Assembly: GCF_002269255.1 (NCBI RefSeq)
Contig: NZ_CP022823.1
Coordinates: 4,898,001 to 4,962,000 of the forward strand
Origin: Klebsiella quasivariicola
GTDB taxonomy: Bacteria > Pseudomonadota > Gammaproteobacteria > Enterobacterales > Enterobacteriaceae
Length of the DNA stretch: 64,000 nucleotides
Direction of reading: 5' to 3'
The notes beneath the pieces are model-generated. The model was not told where the DNA came from. It ran no database searches and saw only the letters and a list, made by a program, of their open reading frames with translations. This document shows positions 53,482 to 61,198 of the stretch, in pieces (positions within the stretch are counted from its first letter, which is position 1; every line of letters starts with the position of its first letter). A program made the translations under genes and the position numbers.

Positions 53482-54222
53482 CTACTTCACTAACTGTTTG
53501 GTCATCTCCAGCAGCTGGCGAACATCGGCCGGGCGGGTGTTGCCGCTGGCTTTATCGATAATCGAGCTGTAGATATGCGGAATGATTTTGCTCACGCCGG
53601 CATCCAGCGCGATTTTCAGGATCTCGCTGTAATTTTCCAGATCGATACCGCCGGTCGGCTCCAGCCAGAAATCATGCTCAGCGCAGGCTTTGGCGACGGC
53701 TTCGAACTCGGCGCGGTGCTTCAGGCCGCCCATCGGGAAGTATTTGATCGAGCTGCCGCCCATATCTTTTAACAGCGCGATGGCGGTTTCCAGCGGCACA
53801 ATGCCATCCGCTGCGCCACTGCTCAGCGGCCCGGTGGAGATCTTCACCATTCCCGGCGTACCGGTCGGCGAGACCAGACCATTTACCACCGTCTCGTTCT
53901 GCCCGAGCAGCGCGCGGCTGGTGGCCACGCCGGTGAAGACCTGGTTGACGTGCTGCGGCTGCACCTGGCGAGAAATCTCGCTCACCATCGCCGACTGGTT
54001 TGGATCGCCTGCGCCCAGCCCGACGGAGAGCGCGTTATCGATCAGCTTCGCGTAGTCACGCATATCGGCCACCGCGCTGGCGACGTCCGGATAGTTTTTG
54101 GAGAGCACGCCGACCAGGACGTGACCTTCCGCCGCGTCGTAAATTTCACGGGCGTTATCTTTGCTGCCCGCCAGGACATTCAGGCACACGCGGTCACGGT
54201 AAAAGTTTGGGGTCAGTTTCAT
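53482..54222 (-). CDS. KDGP aldolase family protein (DgaF-like)
   Basis: A 246-residue TIM-barrel protein of the family annotated as 2-dehydro-3-deoxy-phosphogluconate aldolase, DgaF type. Landmarks: VCLNVLAGSKDNAREI near residue 13, VGVLSKNYPDV near residue 38, SSIKYFPMGGLKH near residue 157 (the Schiff-base Lys is expected here) and LEPTGGIDLENYSEIL near residue 188. It would split 2-keto-3-deoxy-6-phosphogluconate into pyruvate and glyceraldehyde-3-phosphate. Its start overlaps the end of the DgaE-like gene by 4 bp (ATGA), so expression is coupled. Confidence 0.85.
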   Translation of the reverse strand: MKLTPNFYRDRVCLNVLAGSKDNAREIYDAAEGHVLVGVLSKNYPDVASAVADMRDYAKLIDNALSVGLGAGDPNQSAMVSEISRQVQPQHVNQVFTGVATSRALLGQNETVVNGLVSPTGTPGMVKISTGPLSSGAADGIVPLETAIALLKDMGGSSIKYFPMGGLKHRAEFEAVAKACAEHDFWLEPTGGIDLENYSEILKIALDAGVSKIIPHIYSSIIDKASGNTRPADVRQLLEMTKQLVK

Positions 54223-55337
54223 GCTTGTTTCTCCTTATTCAGCACTTCCGCGATGCGGCGGGCGACCACCGCCAGCTGCTGCGCGTTCACGCTGCGGACA
54301 TCGGCTTCAATAATGCCTTCATTCGCTTTATAGCCGCGGAAGTAGATGGCGTATTCGCCCTGCTTTAGCGCGTTAACCAGATCGCCGGTCTTCACGCCGG
54401 TGGTCGCTTCATCAAATTTAATTTCGGCGCGGGCGATATCGCGGCCCGCGCTATCCCACACCACCCGGGCAGTGACGCCGTTGAGGGTGTTGAGCTGTTC
54501 GATAAACGGCGTCATTTTGGCCACCATCTGCTCGCCGCTCTCTTTGGTCGCCGTCAGGTAGTGTTCAATGGCGCAGGTCAGGCCGAGGATGCCCTCTTTA
54601 CCCACTTTCATCGCCCGGCCAATCCCCATCGACTGGCGCTTAACCCACTCAACGTACTGCGTTTTGCCGATGACCAGCCCGCTGGTCGGCCCTTCAATCG
54701 CTTTCGCGCCGCTGTAGATCACCAGGTCGGCGCCCATGCGGTAGTAGCACTGCAGATCTTCTTCCGCCGCCGCATCGACAATCAGCGGCAAGCCATGCTG
54801 GCGCGCCACTTCCGCAGCCTGCGCGACGTTGAGCATGCTTTTCTGTACGCAGTGGTGGGATTTGATGTACAGGATCGCCGCGGTGCGCGGGGTGATTGCC
54901 GCCGCCAGCTGTTGGGCGGAACATTCGTTGGCGTAGCCCGCTTCCACCAACTTACCGCCGCCCAGCGCCACCATGGTGCCAACCGGCGCGCCGAAGTTGA
55001 CGTTGTGGCCCTTCGGCAACACGATTTCGTTATTCTCAATCGGCGTAACGTGCAGGTTCTCCAGCAGCCAGTCGCTGTCTTTCACCAGCACCGCCGCCAC
55101 CGACTGGGCAATCCCCGCCGACGCGCAGGAGACAACGGTCGCCCCTTCCACATCCAGCAACCTGGCGATGTACTCGCCGGTTTTATTCACCAGGTCTTTC
55201 ATTTCAAAGTACTGGTTCATACCGGCCATCGCGGCTTCCACCACTTCCGGGCGCGGCGTGGAAACGCCCAGCGCCGTCATGCGGCCCGAAGTATTAATCA
55301 CCTGTTTTAAATGGTATTTCTCAAAAATCGAAGGCAT
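54219..55337 (-). CDS. PLP-dependent ammonia-lyase, DgaE/SelA-like
   Basis: A 372-residue fold-type I PLP enzyme. The PLP lysine is in LVIYSGAKAIEGPTSG near residue 212, with the Asp of IVDAAAEED near residue 190 and the glycine/serine-rich VVSCASAGIAQSVAAVL near residue 70. In Salmonella, DgaE removes ammonia from D-glucosaminate-6-phosphate to give KDGP. The same reaction followed by the aldolase is predicted here. Its start lies 17 bp inside the end of the deacetylase gene. SelA-like features alone would not give the substrate; the gene neighbourhood does. Confidence 0.85.
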   Translation of the reverse strand: MPSIFEKYHLKQVINTSGRMTALGVSTPRPEVVEAAMAGMNQYFEMKDLVNKTGEYIARLLDVEGATVVSCASAGIAQSVAAVLVKDSDWLLENLHVTPIENNEIVLPKGHNVNFGAPVGTMVALGGGKLVEAGYANECSAQQLAAAITPRTAAILYIKSHHCVQKSMLNVAQAAEVARQHGLPLIVDAAAEEDLQCYYRMGADLVIYSGAKAIEGPTSGLVIGKTQYVEWVKRQSMGIGRAMKVGKEGILGLTCAIEHYLTATKESGEQMVAKMTPFIEQLNTLNGVTARVVWDSAGRDIARAEIKFDEATTGVKTGDLVNALKQGEYAIYFRGYKANEGIIEADVRSVNAQQLAVVARRIAEVLNKEKQA

Positions 55338-56454
55338 GTTCCGCGCTCCCTTGTTCGGTCAGATAGCCTTTGCCCGCGCGGATCGCGGCCAGCGGCACCA
55401 GAATGTTGTCAGCCTGGAGGCTCTCTTTTTCGGCATCCACCAGCAGCGTGGGCCGGTGCTCCAGGCGAAATAGCGTTAAATCGGCGTCGAAGCCCACTTC
55501 CAGCCGCCCTTTACGCGACAGGCGCAGCCCCTCGGCGGCGCTGACGGTCACGCAGGCAATGACCTGCGGCAGGGTCATGCCGATGGCGAGGAATTTCGAC
55601 ATCACCAGCGCCAGCGAGCGCACCGGGCCATCGATACGGTTACGGCAGTAAATATCGGAGCTGATGGTGTGCGGCAGAATGCCCAGCGCAATCGCCCGCC
55701 GCGCCACCTCAAAGCTGAAGCTGGCGGTGCCGTGCCCAACGTCGAGGCGCACGCCGCGCTGCAGAGCGCGAGTAATCGAGCTACGCAGTTCGCCGGCGGG
55801 ATTCAGAATGCGGTTCGGCTTGCCGTTATAGCAGTGGGTAATGATGTCGCCGCGGCCCAGCAGATCGGCGATTTCATCGAGGTTCGGCGGGTTATTGCCG
55901 ATGTGCACCATCAGCGGCAGATCGCCGTTTTCCTGCTGAATGGCCTTGGCGCGCGCCAGCGGCGTAATGCCGTTTTCGCCGACGACGCTGCTGCTCATCC
56001 GCGCCTTCAGGCCGACGATAAAATCAGGATGACGCTGCACCGCCTGCTTCACCGCAGCGGCGTCGATATTGGCCATATTCGCCAGTTCATTCTGCGCAAT
56101 CAGCCCGACGCGGGAGATATTGAGCAACGCATAAACTTCCGTCGCCGCGTTACGGGTCAGTTGATAGAAGTCATCGACGTCGTCGGCGCCGGTGCTGCCG
56201 GCATCAATCACGGTGGTGACGCCGGTGGCGATGCCGACGCTGTCCGGCTCATCGTGATAAATCGGCGAATTCGGGTAGCAGTGAACGTGGGAGTCAATCC
56301 AGCCGGCGCTGACGTAGCTGTTGCCGTGCAGATCGAGGGTGTTGCGGGAGGGCGCGCTAATCTCGCCCAGCGCCGCGATTTTCCCGTCCTGGATGGCGAT
56401 ATCAGTCAGGGTATCGTCGACGAGGCGCGCACGGCGCAGGAGTAAATCAAACAT
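55321..56454 (-). CDS. Amidohydrolase/deacetylase family metallohydrolase
   Basis: A 377-residue amidohydrolase-superfamily protein related to dihydroorotase and D-aminoacylase (the family I remember from Enterococcus EF_0837 and Aeromonas). Metal-binding elements: DSHVHCYP near residue 55 (HxH), VGLKARM near residue 150 (carboxylated Lys candidate), VHIGN near residue 186, HCYNGK near residue 207 and the Asp in DVGHG near residue 240. It probably removes an acyl group from an amino sugar acid (or its phosphate) before the DgaE step. ATG 56454 follows AGGAG. A REP pair separates it from DUF4310. Confidence 0.82.
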   Translation of the reverse strand: MFDLLLRRARLVDDTLTDIAIQDGKIAALGEISAPSRNTLDLHGNSYVSAGWIDSHVHCYPNSPIYHDEPDSVGIATGVTTVIDAGSTGADDVDDFYQLTRNAATEVYALLNISRVGLIAQNELANMANIDAAAVKQAVQRHPDFIVGLKARMSSSVVGENGITPLARAKAIQQENGDLPLMVHIGNNPPNLDEIADLLGRGDIITHCYNGKPNRILNPAGELRSSITRALQRGVRLDVGHGTASFSFEVARRAIALGILPHTISSDIYCRNRIDGPVRSLALVMSKFLAIGMTLPQVIACVTVSAAEGLRLSRKGRLEVGFDADLTLFRLEHRPTLLVDAEKESLQADNILVPLAAIRAGKGYLTEQGSAEHAFDF

Positions 56455-56485
56455 AGCTATCTCCTGATGAAAAGGGTGAATCTGG

Positions 56486-56566
56486 TGCCGGATGGCGGCG
56501 TACCGCCTTATCCGGCCTACCAATCGCGCTGACGTGTAGGCCCGATAAGCGCAGCGCCATCGGGCG
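56486..56566. repeat. REP pair inside the operon
   Basis: Two inverted units, CCGGATGGCGGCGTACCG.. (56486-56520) and GTAGGCCCGATAAGC.. (56535-56566), between the DUF4310 and deacetylase genes. It may lower or protect different parts of one polycistronic mRNA. Confidence 0.8.
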
Positions 56567-56567
56567 A

Positions 56568-57212
56568 TTAGCTAATCGCCACCGGGAAGATGGAGCCGAG
56601 GATCATCGCGCCGAGGATGGCGCCGCCGGTGATCGGTTTCTGCCAGATGTAGAACAGCAGTGCGCCAACCAGCGAGCCAATCCCGATAGGAATCGAGGCG
56701 GTCATCGCGCTGAGGATAATCAAGGGACCGAGGAAGCGGCCGGAGGCATTACCGGCCCCCATCATCACGTCGGCGCCGTAAGTGGAATCGCTCTGGTTAA
56801 TGGTGAACTTACGCGCCAGAATGATGATGTAACCCACTGCCAGACCAAGGACCAGGCCGGTGACCAGCGAGGCGGCGAAGTTCGCCACCGGGAAGACAAA
56901 GCCCGCGCCGAGCAGCAGCGCCGGTACGCCAAGACCGATACCGGTCTGTATCGCTCCGCCGATATCGAGGATCCCCACCAGCGACCCTTCGATGATGCGG
57001 GCGAACAGGAAGCTGGCGCCAAACGCCGCCACCGCGCCGTAAACGCCGGTATCAATCCCCGACTTCAGCATGGCCACGAAGGCCACTTCGTTAAAGGCGC
57101 CGATGCCGTACAGGTAGTACATGTGCGTCCCGGCGAAGACGCCGGAGGAGAGCAGGCCAACAAAGATCGGGAACGACCAGTCGGCATACCAAAAACCTTT
57201 ATTCTGTTCCAT
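56568..57212 (-). CDS. DUF4310 family membrane protein
   Basis: A 214-residue integral membrane protein with about six hydrophobic segments (FPIFVGLLSSGVFAGTHMYYLYG; LLLGAGFVFPVANFAASLVTGLVLGLAVGYIII; IPIGIGSLVGALLFYIW). The polar segment TINQSDSTYGADVMMGAGNASGRFLGP near residue 135-160 is the most distinctive part and could form a substrate or partner site. Function unknown. It is always found, as far as I recall, with DUF4311, DUF4312 and the SFCGS protein. Here it follows DUF4311 by 13 bp. Predicted as one of two membrane subunits of an undescribed transporter. Confidence 0.82.
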   Translation of the reverse strand: MEQNKGFWYADWSFPIFVGLLSSGVFAGTHMYYLYGIGAFNEVAFVAMLKSGIDTGVYGAVAAFGASFLFARIIEGSLVGILDIGGAIQTGIGLGVPALLLGAGFVFPVANFAASLVTGLVLGLAVGYIIILARKFTINQSDSTYGADVMMGAGNASGRFLGPLIILSAMTASIPIGIGSLVGALLFYIWQKPITGGAILGAMILGSIFPVAIS

Positions 57213-57225
57213 TATCAGGCTCCCG

Positions 57226-58002
57226 TTACTTGCCGCTGAGTGAGTTGTGGATCATGTCCAGCCAGTTCGGCACGGTCAGATGGAAGGATTCGATCATCTT
57301 CATGTCGAAGCCGCGGAAGAAGCCGCTGAGGACAAACAGCGCGACGATGGCCACCATCATCACTTTAGTCACCCGGTTCCAGCCGCTCTCTTCGACGCCT
57401 TTACCGATCAGGATCCCCAGCACCAGACCCGGTACGGCGTTACCCATAATCAACTGCGCGGCGCCGCCGAAAATCGTCGCCCAGAAGCCTGATTTCTTAC
57501 CGGCATCGATAGCCGCCAGCCAGAAGATCACCGGCATCACGGTGTTCACCAGCAGGTTTGCCGCCGGCACCAGGACCTTAACCGCGGTCACCTGCAGCGC
57601 TTCCGGTACGGACGAGGCGGTGAGGTTGAGGAAGGCGACGACGATCATGCCGATGATGCCGCAGGAGATGGCCATTTTTTTCGGATCGTGCAGCGTTTCG
57701 CCGACGTTACGATTTTTCAGCATCAGCGCCGCCGCGCCCCAGTTGGGGATAATGCGGTGGTCAACATCCTGGGTGAAGGAGCCTGCTGCCACGGAAGAGG
57801 CCCAGGCGTTAAAGAAGAAACCGAGGCCAAAGGAGAAGTGGGAAGCCGGATCGCCTTCGCAGGAATTCAGCTCGCCCAGGGTTCGAAACGCCCCCATCCC
57901 CTGGGTGGTAGGGGCGTGAAACATGCGTGCCGCTCCGGCGCCCACGCCGACGCCGACCAGGCCGCCGATGATGAGCGATTTTATTAAAATTATCAGGAAC
58001 AT
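57226..58002 (-). CDS. DUF4311 family membrane protein
   Basis: A 258-residue integral membrane protein with about seven hydrophobic segments. Its first helix is MFLIILIKSLIIGGLVGVGVGAG; further landmarks are LGELNSCEGDPASHFSFGLGFFFNAWASSV (a polar/aromatic stretch near residue 42-70, shown only as position guide) and FGGAAQLIMGNAVPGLVLGILIGKGVEE near residue 180. The ATG at 58002 with AAGGG upstream is chosen over a TTG that abuts the DUF4312 stop. Function unknown; size and topology suggest the main translocation subunit together with DUF4310. Confidence 0.82.
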   Translation of the reverse strand: MFLIILIKSLIIGGLVGVGVGAGAARMFHAPTTQGMGAFRTLGELNSCEGDPASHFSFGLGFFFNAWASSVAAGSFTQDVDHRIIPNWGAAALMLKNRNVGETLHDPKKMAISCGIIGMIVVAFLNLTASSVPEALQVTAVKVLVPAANLLVNTVMPVIFWLAAIDAGKKSGFWATIFGGAAQLIMGNAVPGLVLGILIGKGVEESGWNRVTKVMMVAIVALFVLSGFFRGFDMKMIESFHLTVPNWLDMIHNSLSGK

Positions 58003-58023
58003 AGTCAGACCCTTTGCTAACAA

Positions 58024-58323
58024 TCAGGTTTGCGTGACGAAATCCACTTTATCGAGATCGATGGCGGTCACGTTGACGGTGACGTCCAGCTCCACGCTGT
58101 AGGTCCGTCGTTCACGGCGCAAAAAGAAGAACAGGAAGGCCTCTTTTCGTACCGCTTCGCGCGCATGAACAACCGTCACGTCCTGTGGCTCAATACGCAG
58201 CAGAATGTGCGATGAGGTTTTCATCACCGCAGCCTGCACATGGTTCAGGGCATCGGCGAAGGCCCGTGATTTGCTTTCGCCTTTGCCGGCAACCCTCACC
58301 GTGGTGGTGAATTGCTCTTTCAT
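58024..58323 (-). CDS. DUF4312 family protein
   Basis: A 99-residue soluble protein (starts MKEQFTTTVRVAGKGESKSRAFADAL) with an alternating strand-helix-strand pattern. The second half has a basic patch FLRRERR and then a beta-rich VELDVTVNVTAIDLD. No motif of known function. It starts 2 bp after the SFCGS stop codon and is followed closely by DUF4311, so the gene order SFCGS-DUF4312-DUF4311-DUF4310 is one tight block. Possible cytoplasmic accessory or energy-coupling component. Confidence 0.8.
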   Translation of the reverse strand: MKEQFTTTVRVAGKGESKSRAFADALNHVQAAVMKTSSHILLRIEPQDVTVVHAREAVRKEAFLFFFLRRERRTYSVELDVTVNVTAIDLDKVDFVTQT

Positions 58324-58325
58324 AC

Positions 58326-58688
58326 TTATGCGCCGTATTTCTTTTTCCAGGCTTCTACCAGGCGTTCGCCCAGCTCTTCTTTATCCATAAAGCCGAAGCC
58401 CAGCACGTTGCAGCCTTCGTTGATGGCGGTGACGCCCTCTTCCACGGAACGCATGCCGTATTTTGCTTTGTAGCCGTACTTGGTCTGCGCGGTGATGGCG
58501 CCGGCGCCGCCGCTGCCGCAGAAGGAGATGCCGAAGGTGGCGTTTTCTGCTTTCATCATGTCGCCAAGCTTCATGTCAGCCGCCACGCCCGGGACGACCA
58601 CAGCACGTGCGCCCGCTTTTTCTGCCCCTGCCGCGACTTTTTGTCCTTTGCCCAGACGGTCGCCAATGACTACGGTGATTTGTTCCAT
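58326..58688 (-). CDS. Glycine-rich SFCGS family protein
   Basis: A 120-residue soluble protein. It starts MEQITVVIGDRLGKGQKVAAG, and the name-giving motif SFCGSGGAGAITAQTKYGYKA is near residues 75-95; only this Cys and one more (NEGCNVLG) are present. The fold pattern (parallel beta/alpha with a glycine-rich loop after the first strand and a Cys at a strand end) recalls small PTS EIIB-like phosphocarriers, which suggests phosphotransfer through the Cys; this is conjecture. AAGGAG precedes the ATG. It lies 10 bp after the PRD gene. Confidence 0.82.
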   Translation of the reverse strand: MEQITVVIGDRLGKGQKVAAGAEKAGARAVVVPGVAADMKLGDMMKAENATFGISFCGSGGAGAITAQTKYGYKAKYGMRSVEEGVTAINEGCNVLGFGFMDKEELGERLVEAWKKKYGA

Positions 58689-58698
58689 GTTTTGCTCC

Positions 58699-59037
58699 TT
58701 ACAGGTTATCTTTTGCGACTTCGAAGTGGACGGAGAGCAGCCAGGCCTCTTCATCAGGCAGGTTGCCGAACTGTGCGACCACTTCGCGGGCCAACATCAT
58801 TGAATCTTCTGAAATCTCTTCGAACAGGCTGGCATCCACCTCCGGTAGCGGTTCACCGCTGATTGACCGGTGGGCCATGGCCCGCACGTGGGAAGTCAGC
58901 ATTTGCTCCTGAACGTCGTTAGGGACAATGCCGTGACGGCTTAACAGGGCGAAAACCTGCTGCAGCATCTTGTCGGCCAGGCGTTCGGTCTGCGCCGCCT
59001 GCTCCCCTTCGTCGTGTATTACCGCTCCGTTATTCAC
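58699..59037 (-). CDS. Stand-alone PRD (PTS regulation domain) protein
   Basis: A protein of about 112 residues consisting essentially of one PRD: conserved histidines in MLTSHVRAMAHRS (near residue 50-55) and WLLSVHFEVA (near residue 104). PRDs are phosphorylated by HPr or EIIB and normally tune transcription factors, so a free PRD suggests regulation linked to phosphotransfer. Start choice: the frame is open up to a TTG at 59175, but that would place a 20-bp palindrome inside the coding part; the GTG at 59037 gives a domain-sized protein. No ATG is available before residue 25. Confidence 0.7.
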   Translation of the reverse strand: MNNGAVIHDEGEQAAQTERLADKMLQQVFALLSRHGIVPNDVQEQMLTSHVRAMAHRSISGEPLPEVDASLFEEISEDSMMLAREVVAQFGNLPDEEAWLLSVHFEVAKDNL

Positions 59038-59106
59038 TTCTGATACCCCGCTGATGTCTCTGGGAATCAAAGTAGCGCCGGGGGGAGGGAGTTTGTAGCG
59101 AGTTGT

Positions 59107-59126
59107 TTTCCACTTCGAAGTGGAAA
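59107..59126. promoter_or_regulatory. Perfect 20-bp palindrome, candidate operator
   Basis: Arms TTTCCACTTC and GAAGTGGAAA with no spacer. It lies 70 bp before the PRD start. Possible binding site of the PRD/EIIB/EIIA activator, or an RNA hairpin in the leader. Confidence 0.6.
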
Positions 59127-59190
59127 GGGAGACGGCAGGCGTGATCGAGTCCACATATTCACAGGGAAAATGCAAAAATGACGACTATGG

Positions 59191-59206
59191 CGTGAGATGT
59201 ATCACA
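59191..59206. promoter_or_regulatory. CRP-binding site upstream of the operon
   Basis: CGTGA-GATGTA-TCACA: nine of ten positions match TGTGA-N6-TCACA. It fits catabolite control of a sugar-acid operon. Confidence 0.7.
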
Positions 59207-59326
59207 ACAATGGGCGTGAATGAGCAGGCCGCCGCAGCGCAAAGACCGGAAAAAGAGAGCGGGAAACTGTGATGTCGGTAGACTTTCAGGCGGGAGGCAT
59301 CGGCTGATACCTCCCAAAAACTGCCG

Positions 59327-59713
59327 TTAGCGATACTTCTTGTGGTAGGTGTTGCGGGTGGTTTTAAACTCTTCCGCGGCGGCCTGCGCCTCTTTCACCT
59401 TGCCTTCATTCGCCAGCTTCAGCGCGCCGTCAATTTGACCAATCAGGATATCCAGACCGTGACGGTAATCTTTCATTTCGTCGCTGTCGGCGGCTTTGCC
59501 TTCCAGCTTCGGCGGCGTCTCTTTCTGGGCATCAACCGCGGCGGTACGCATCTTATTCAGCGCCGCTTTCAGCTCGCCGGCGTCGGAGGTTTTTTGTACC
59601 ACTTGCAGGTTTTCTGCCAGAGTGTCCATGTCTTCGCCCAGATCGGCGAAGGCCGATGCTGAACCGAGCGCAAAAGCAGAGACAGCCAGCATCGCTAACA
59701 GTTTTTTACGCAT
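59327..59713 (-). CDS. cybC: Soluble cytochrome b562
   Basis: A 128-residue periplasmic haem protein with a signal peptide ending ASAFA near residue 22. The mature four-helix bundle starts ADLGEDMDTL, giving the axial Met at position 7; the axial His is in NTYHKKYR at the C-terminus. Intact here, while the E. coli K-12 gene is damaged. It carries electrons in the periplasm; the partner is unknown. It follows pmbA by 37 bp in the same orientation, as in E. coli. Confidence 0.96.
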   Translation of the reverse strand: MRKKLLAMLAVSAFALGSASAFADLGEDMDTLAENLQVVQKTSDAGELKAALNKMRTAAVDAQKETPPKLEGKAADSDEMKDYRHGLDILIGQIDGALKLANEGKVKEAQAAAEEFKTTRNTYHKKYR

Positions 59714-59750
59714 TGCTCACTTCCTTTTTTATTATTTAAGCAAACAGGTG

Positions 59751-61103
59751 TTATTGCCCGGCGATTTTCATCTCCGGCAGCAGCACAGAACCACACTGAA
59801 TGTTGCTGCGCGTTTCGATATCGTCGCCGATGGTCACGATATTACGCCACATTTCTTTCAGATTTCCTGCAATGGTAATCTCACTGACAGGATATTGAAT
59901 TTCGCCGTTTTCTACCCAGAAGCCGGATGCGCCGCGTGAGTAGTCGCCGGTGACGCCACTGACACCCTGCCCCATCAGTTCGGTAACCACAAGACCGGTG
60001 CCCATCTCTTTAAGCATCTTTGCAAAACTCAGGCCGCGGCCGTTGATGCGCCAGTTGTGGATGCCCCCGGCGTGACCGGTGCTTTTCATTCCCAGCTTAC
60101 GCGCGGAGTAGTTGGTCAGCAGCCACTGGGTCAGCACCCCGTCTTTGACGATATCGCGACGTTCGGTGCGCACGCCTTCGCTGTCGAACGGCGTAGACGC
60201 CAGCCCCTTCAGCAGATGCGGATGCTCTTCGATGGTCAGCCACTCCGGCAAAATTTGTTTGCCCAGCGAGTCGAGCAGGAACGTGGATTTGCGGTATACC
60301 GAACCACCGGCAATCGCCCCGACCAGGTGGCCAAACAGCCCGGTCGCCACTTCGTTGGCGAAAATGACCGGTGCCTTCATGGTCGACAGCTTACGCGGCG
60401 CCAGACGCGACAGGGTGCGGCGGGCGCACTCTTCCCCGACCCATTCCGGGGACTGCAGATCCTCGATCGCCCGGCCAATGGTGTAGGCGTAGTCGCGCTC
60501 CATGTCGCCGTCATCTTCCGCAATGACGCAGCTGGAGAGCGAATGGCGGGTCGAGCAATAGCTTTGCAGCATGCCGTGACTGTTGCCGAACACTTTGATG
60601 CCGTAGTGGCTGTTAAAGCTGCCGCCTTCGGTGTTGGTGATGCGTTTATCCGCCTTCAGGGCCGCTTGCTCCGCGCGGGCGGCCAGTTCAATGGCCTCGT
60701 CCGGGGAGACTTCCGCCGGGTGGAACAGGTCCAGATCCGGGGCGTCAAAGGCCAGCAGCTCTTTATCGGCCACACCGGCAAACGGGTCCGGCGAGGTGTA
60801 GCGCGCAATATCCAGCGCCGCCTGTACGGTGCGGGCGATGGCGTCCGGGCTGAGATCGGTGGAGGAGGCGCTGCCCTTGCGGTTCTGATGGTAAACCGTG
60901 ATGCCTAACGCCCCATCGCTATTGAATTCTACATTCTCCACTTCGCCATAGCGGGTGCTGACGCCGATGCCCGTCGTTTTGCTGACGGAGACTTCCGCGC
61001 CATCGGATTTACCTGCCGCCAGTTCCAGCGCCGTGGTCACGGCCTCTTCCAGCGTCTTACGTTGCTGGGCAACTTGAGAGATCACTTTCATTGCTAATGC
61101 CAT
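59751..61103 (-). CDS. pmbA: Metalloprotease PmbA (TldE)
   Basis: A 450-residue TldE subunit of the TldD/TldE heterodimeric protease. In E. coli it is needed for microcin B17 maturation and for CcdA antitoxin turnover. Length and sequence match the E. coli protein (MALAMKVISQVAQQRK ... LLPEMKIAGQ). The catalytic metal site is in TldD, encoded elsewhere. The frame is open 23 codons upstream, but the ATG at 61103 is the conserved start. It diverges from yjgA. Confidence 0.97.
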   Translation of the reverse strand: MALAMKVISQVAQQRKTLEEAVTTALELAAGKSDGAEVSVSKTTGIGVSTRYGEVENVEFNSDGALGITVYHQNRKGSASSTDLSPDAIARTVQAALDIARYTSPDPFAGVADKELLAFDAPDLDLFHPAEVSPDEAIELAARAEQAALKADKRITNTEGGSFNSHYGIKVFGNSHGMLQSYCSTRHSLSSCVIAEDDGDMERDYAYTIGRAIEDLQSPEWVGEECARRTLSRLAPRKLSTMKAPVIFANEVATGLFGHLVGAIAGGSVYRKSTFLLDSLGKQILPEWLTIEEHPHLLKGLASTPFDSEGVRTERRDIVKDGVLTQWLLTNYSARKLGMKSTGHAGGIHNWRINGRGLSFAKMLKEMGTGLVVTELMGQGVSGVTGDYSRGASGFWVENGEIQYPVSEITIAGNLKEMWRNIVTIGDDIETRSNIQCGSVLLPEMKIAGQ

Positions 61104-61198
61104 AATGTAAGAAGGAGTTAACTGAAGTCTAACAGAGAACCGTTTTTCAGTGCGCGCCTTAACTGGTAACATTAGCCTCTTTTTTTAAGGAGCCTGAG

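Larger units (their letters stand above)
59038..59326 (-). promoter_or_regulatory. Control region of the PRD-SFCGS-DUF operon
   Basis: It contains a perfect 20-bp palindrome (59107-59126; arms TTTCCACTTC/GAAGTGGAAA) and a CRP-like site CGTGA-N6-TCACA (59191-59206). Order relative to the operon: CRP site, about 65 bp, palindrome, 70 bp, first gene. This suggests a CRP-activated promoter around 59140-59170 with specific control at the palindrome. The rest towards cybC is featureless apart from a hairpin GGGAGG..CCTCCC near 59290-59312. Confidence 0.65.

Noticed and set aside
58699..59175. Longer form of the PRD protein starting at TTG 59175.
   Set aside because: The extra 46 residues have no PRD character and would include the 20-bp palindrome; GTG 59037 gives a domain-sized protein.
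59290..59312. Hairpin GGGAGG..CCTCCC as terminator of cybC.
   Set aside because: No T-tract on either strand and the stem is interrupted; left unassigned.
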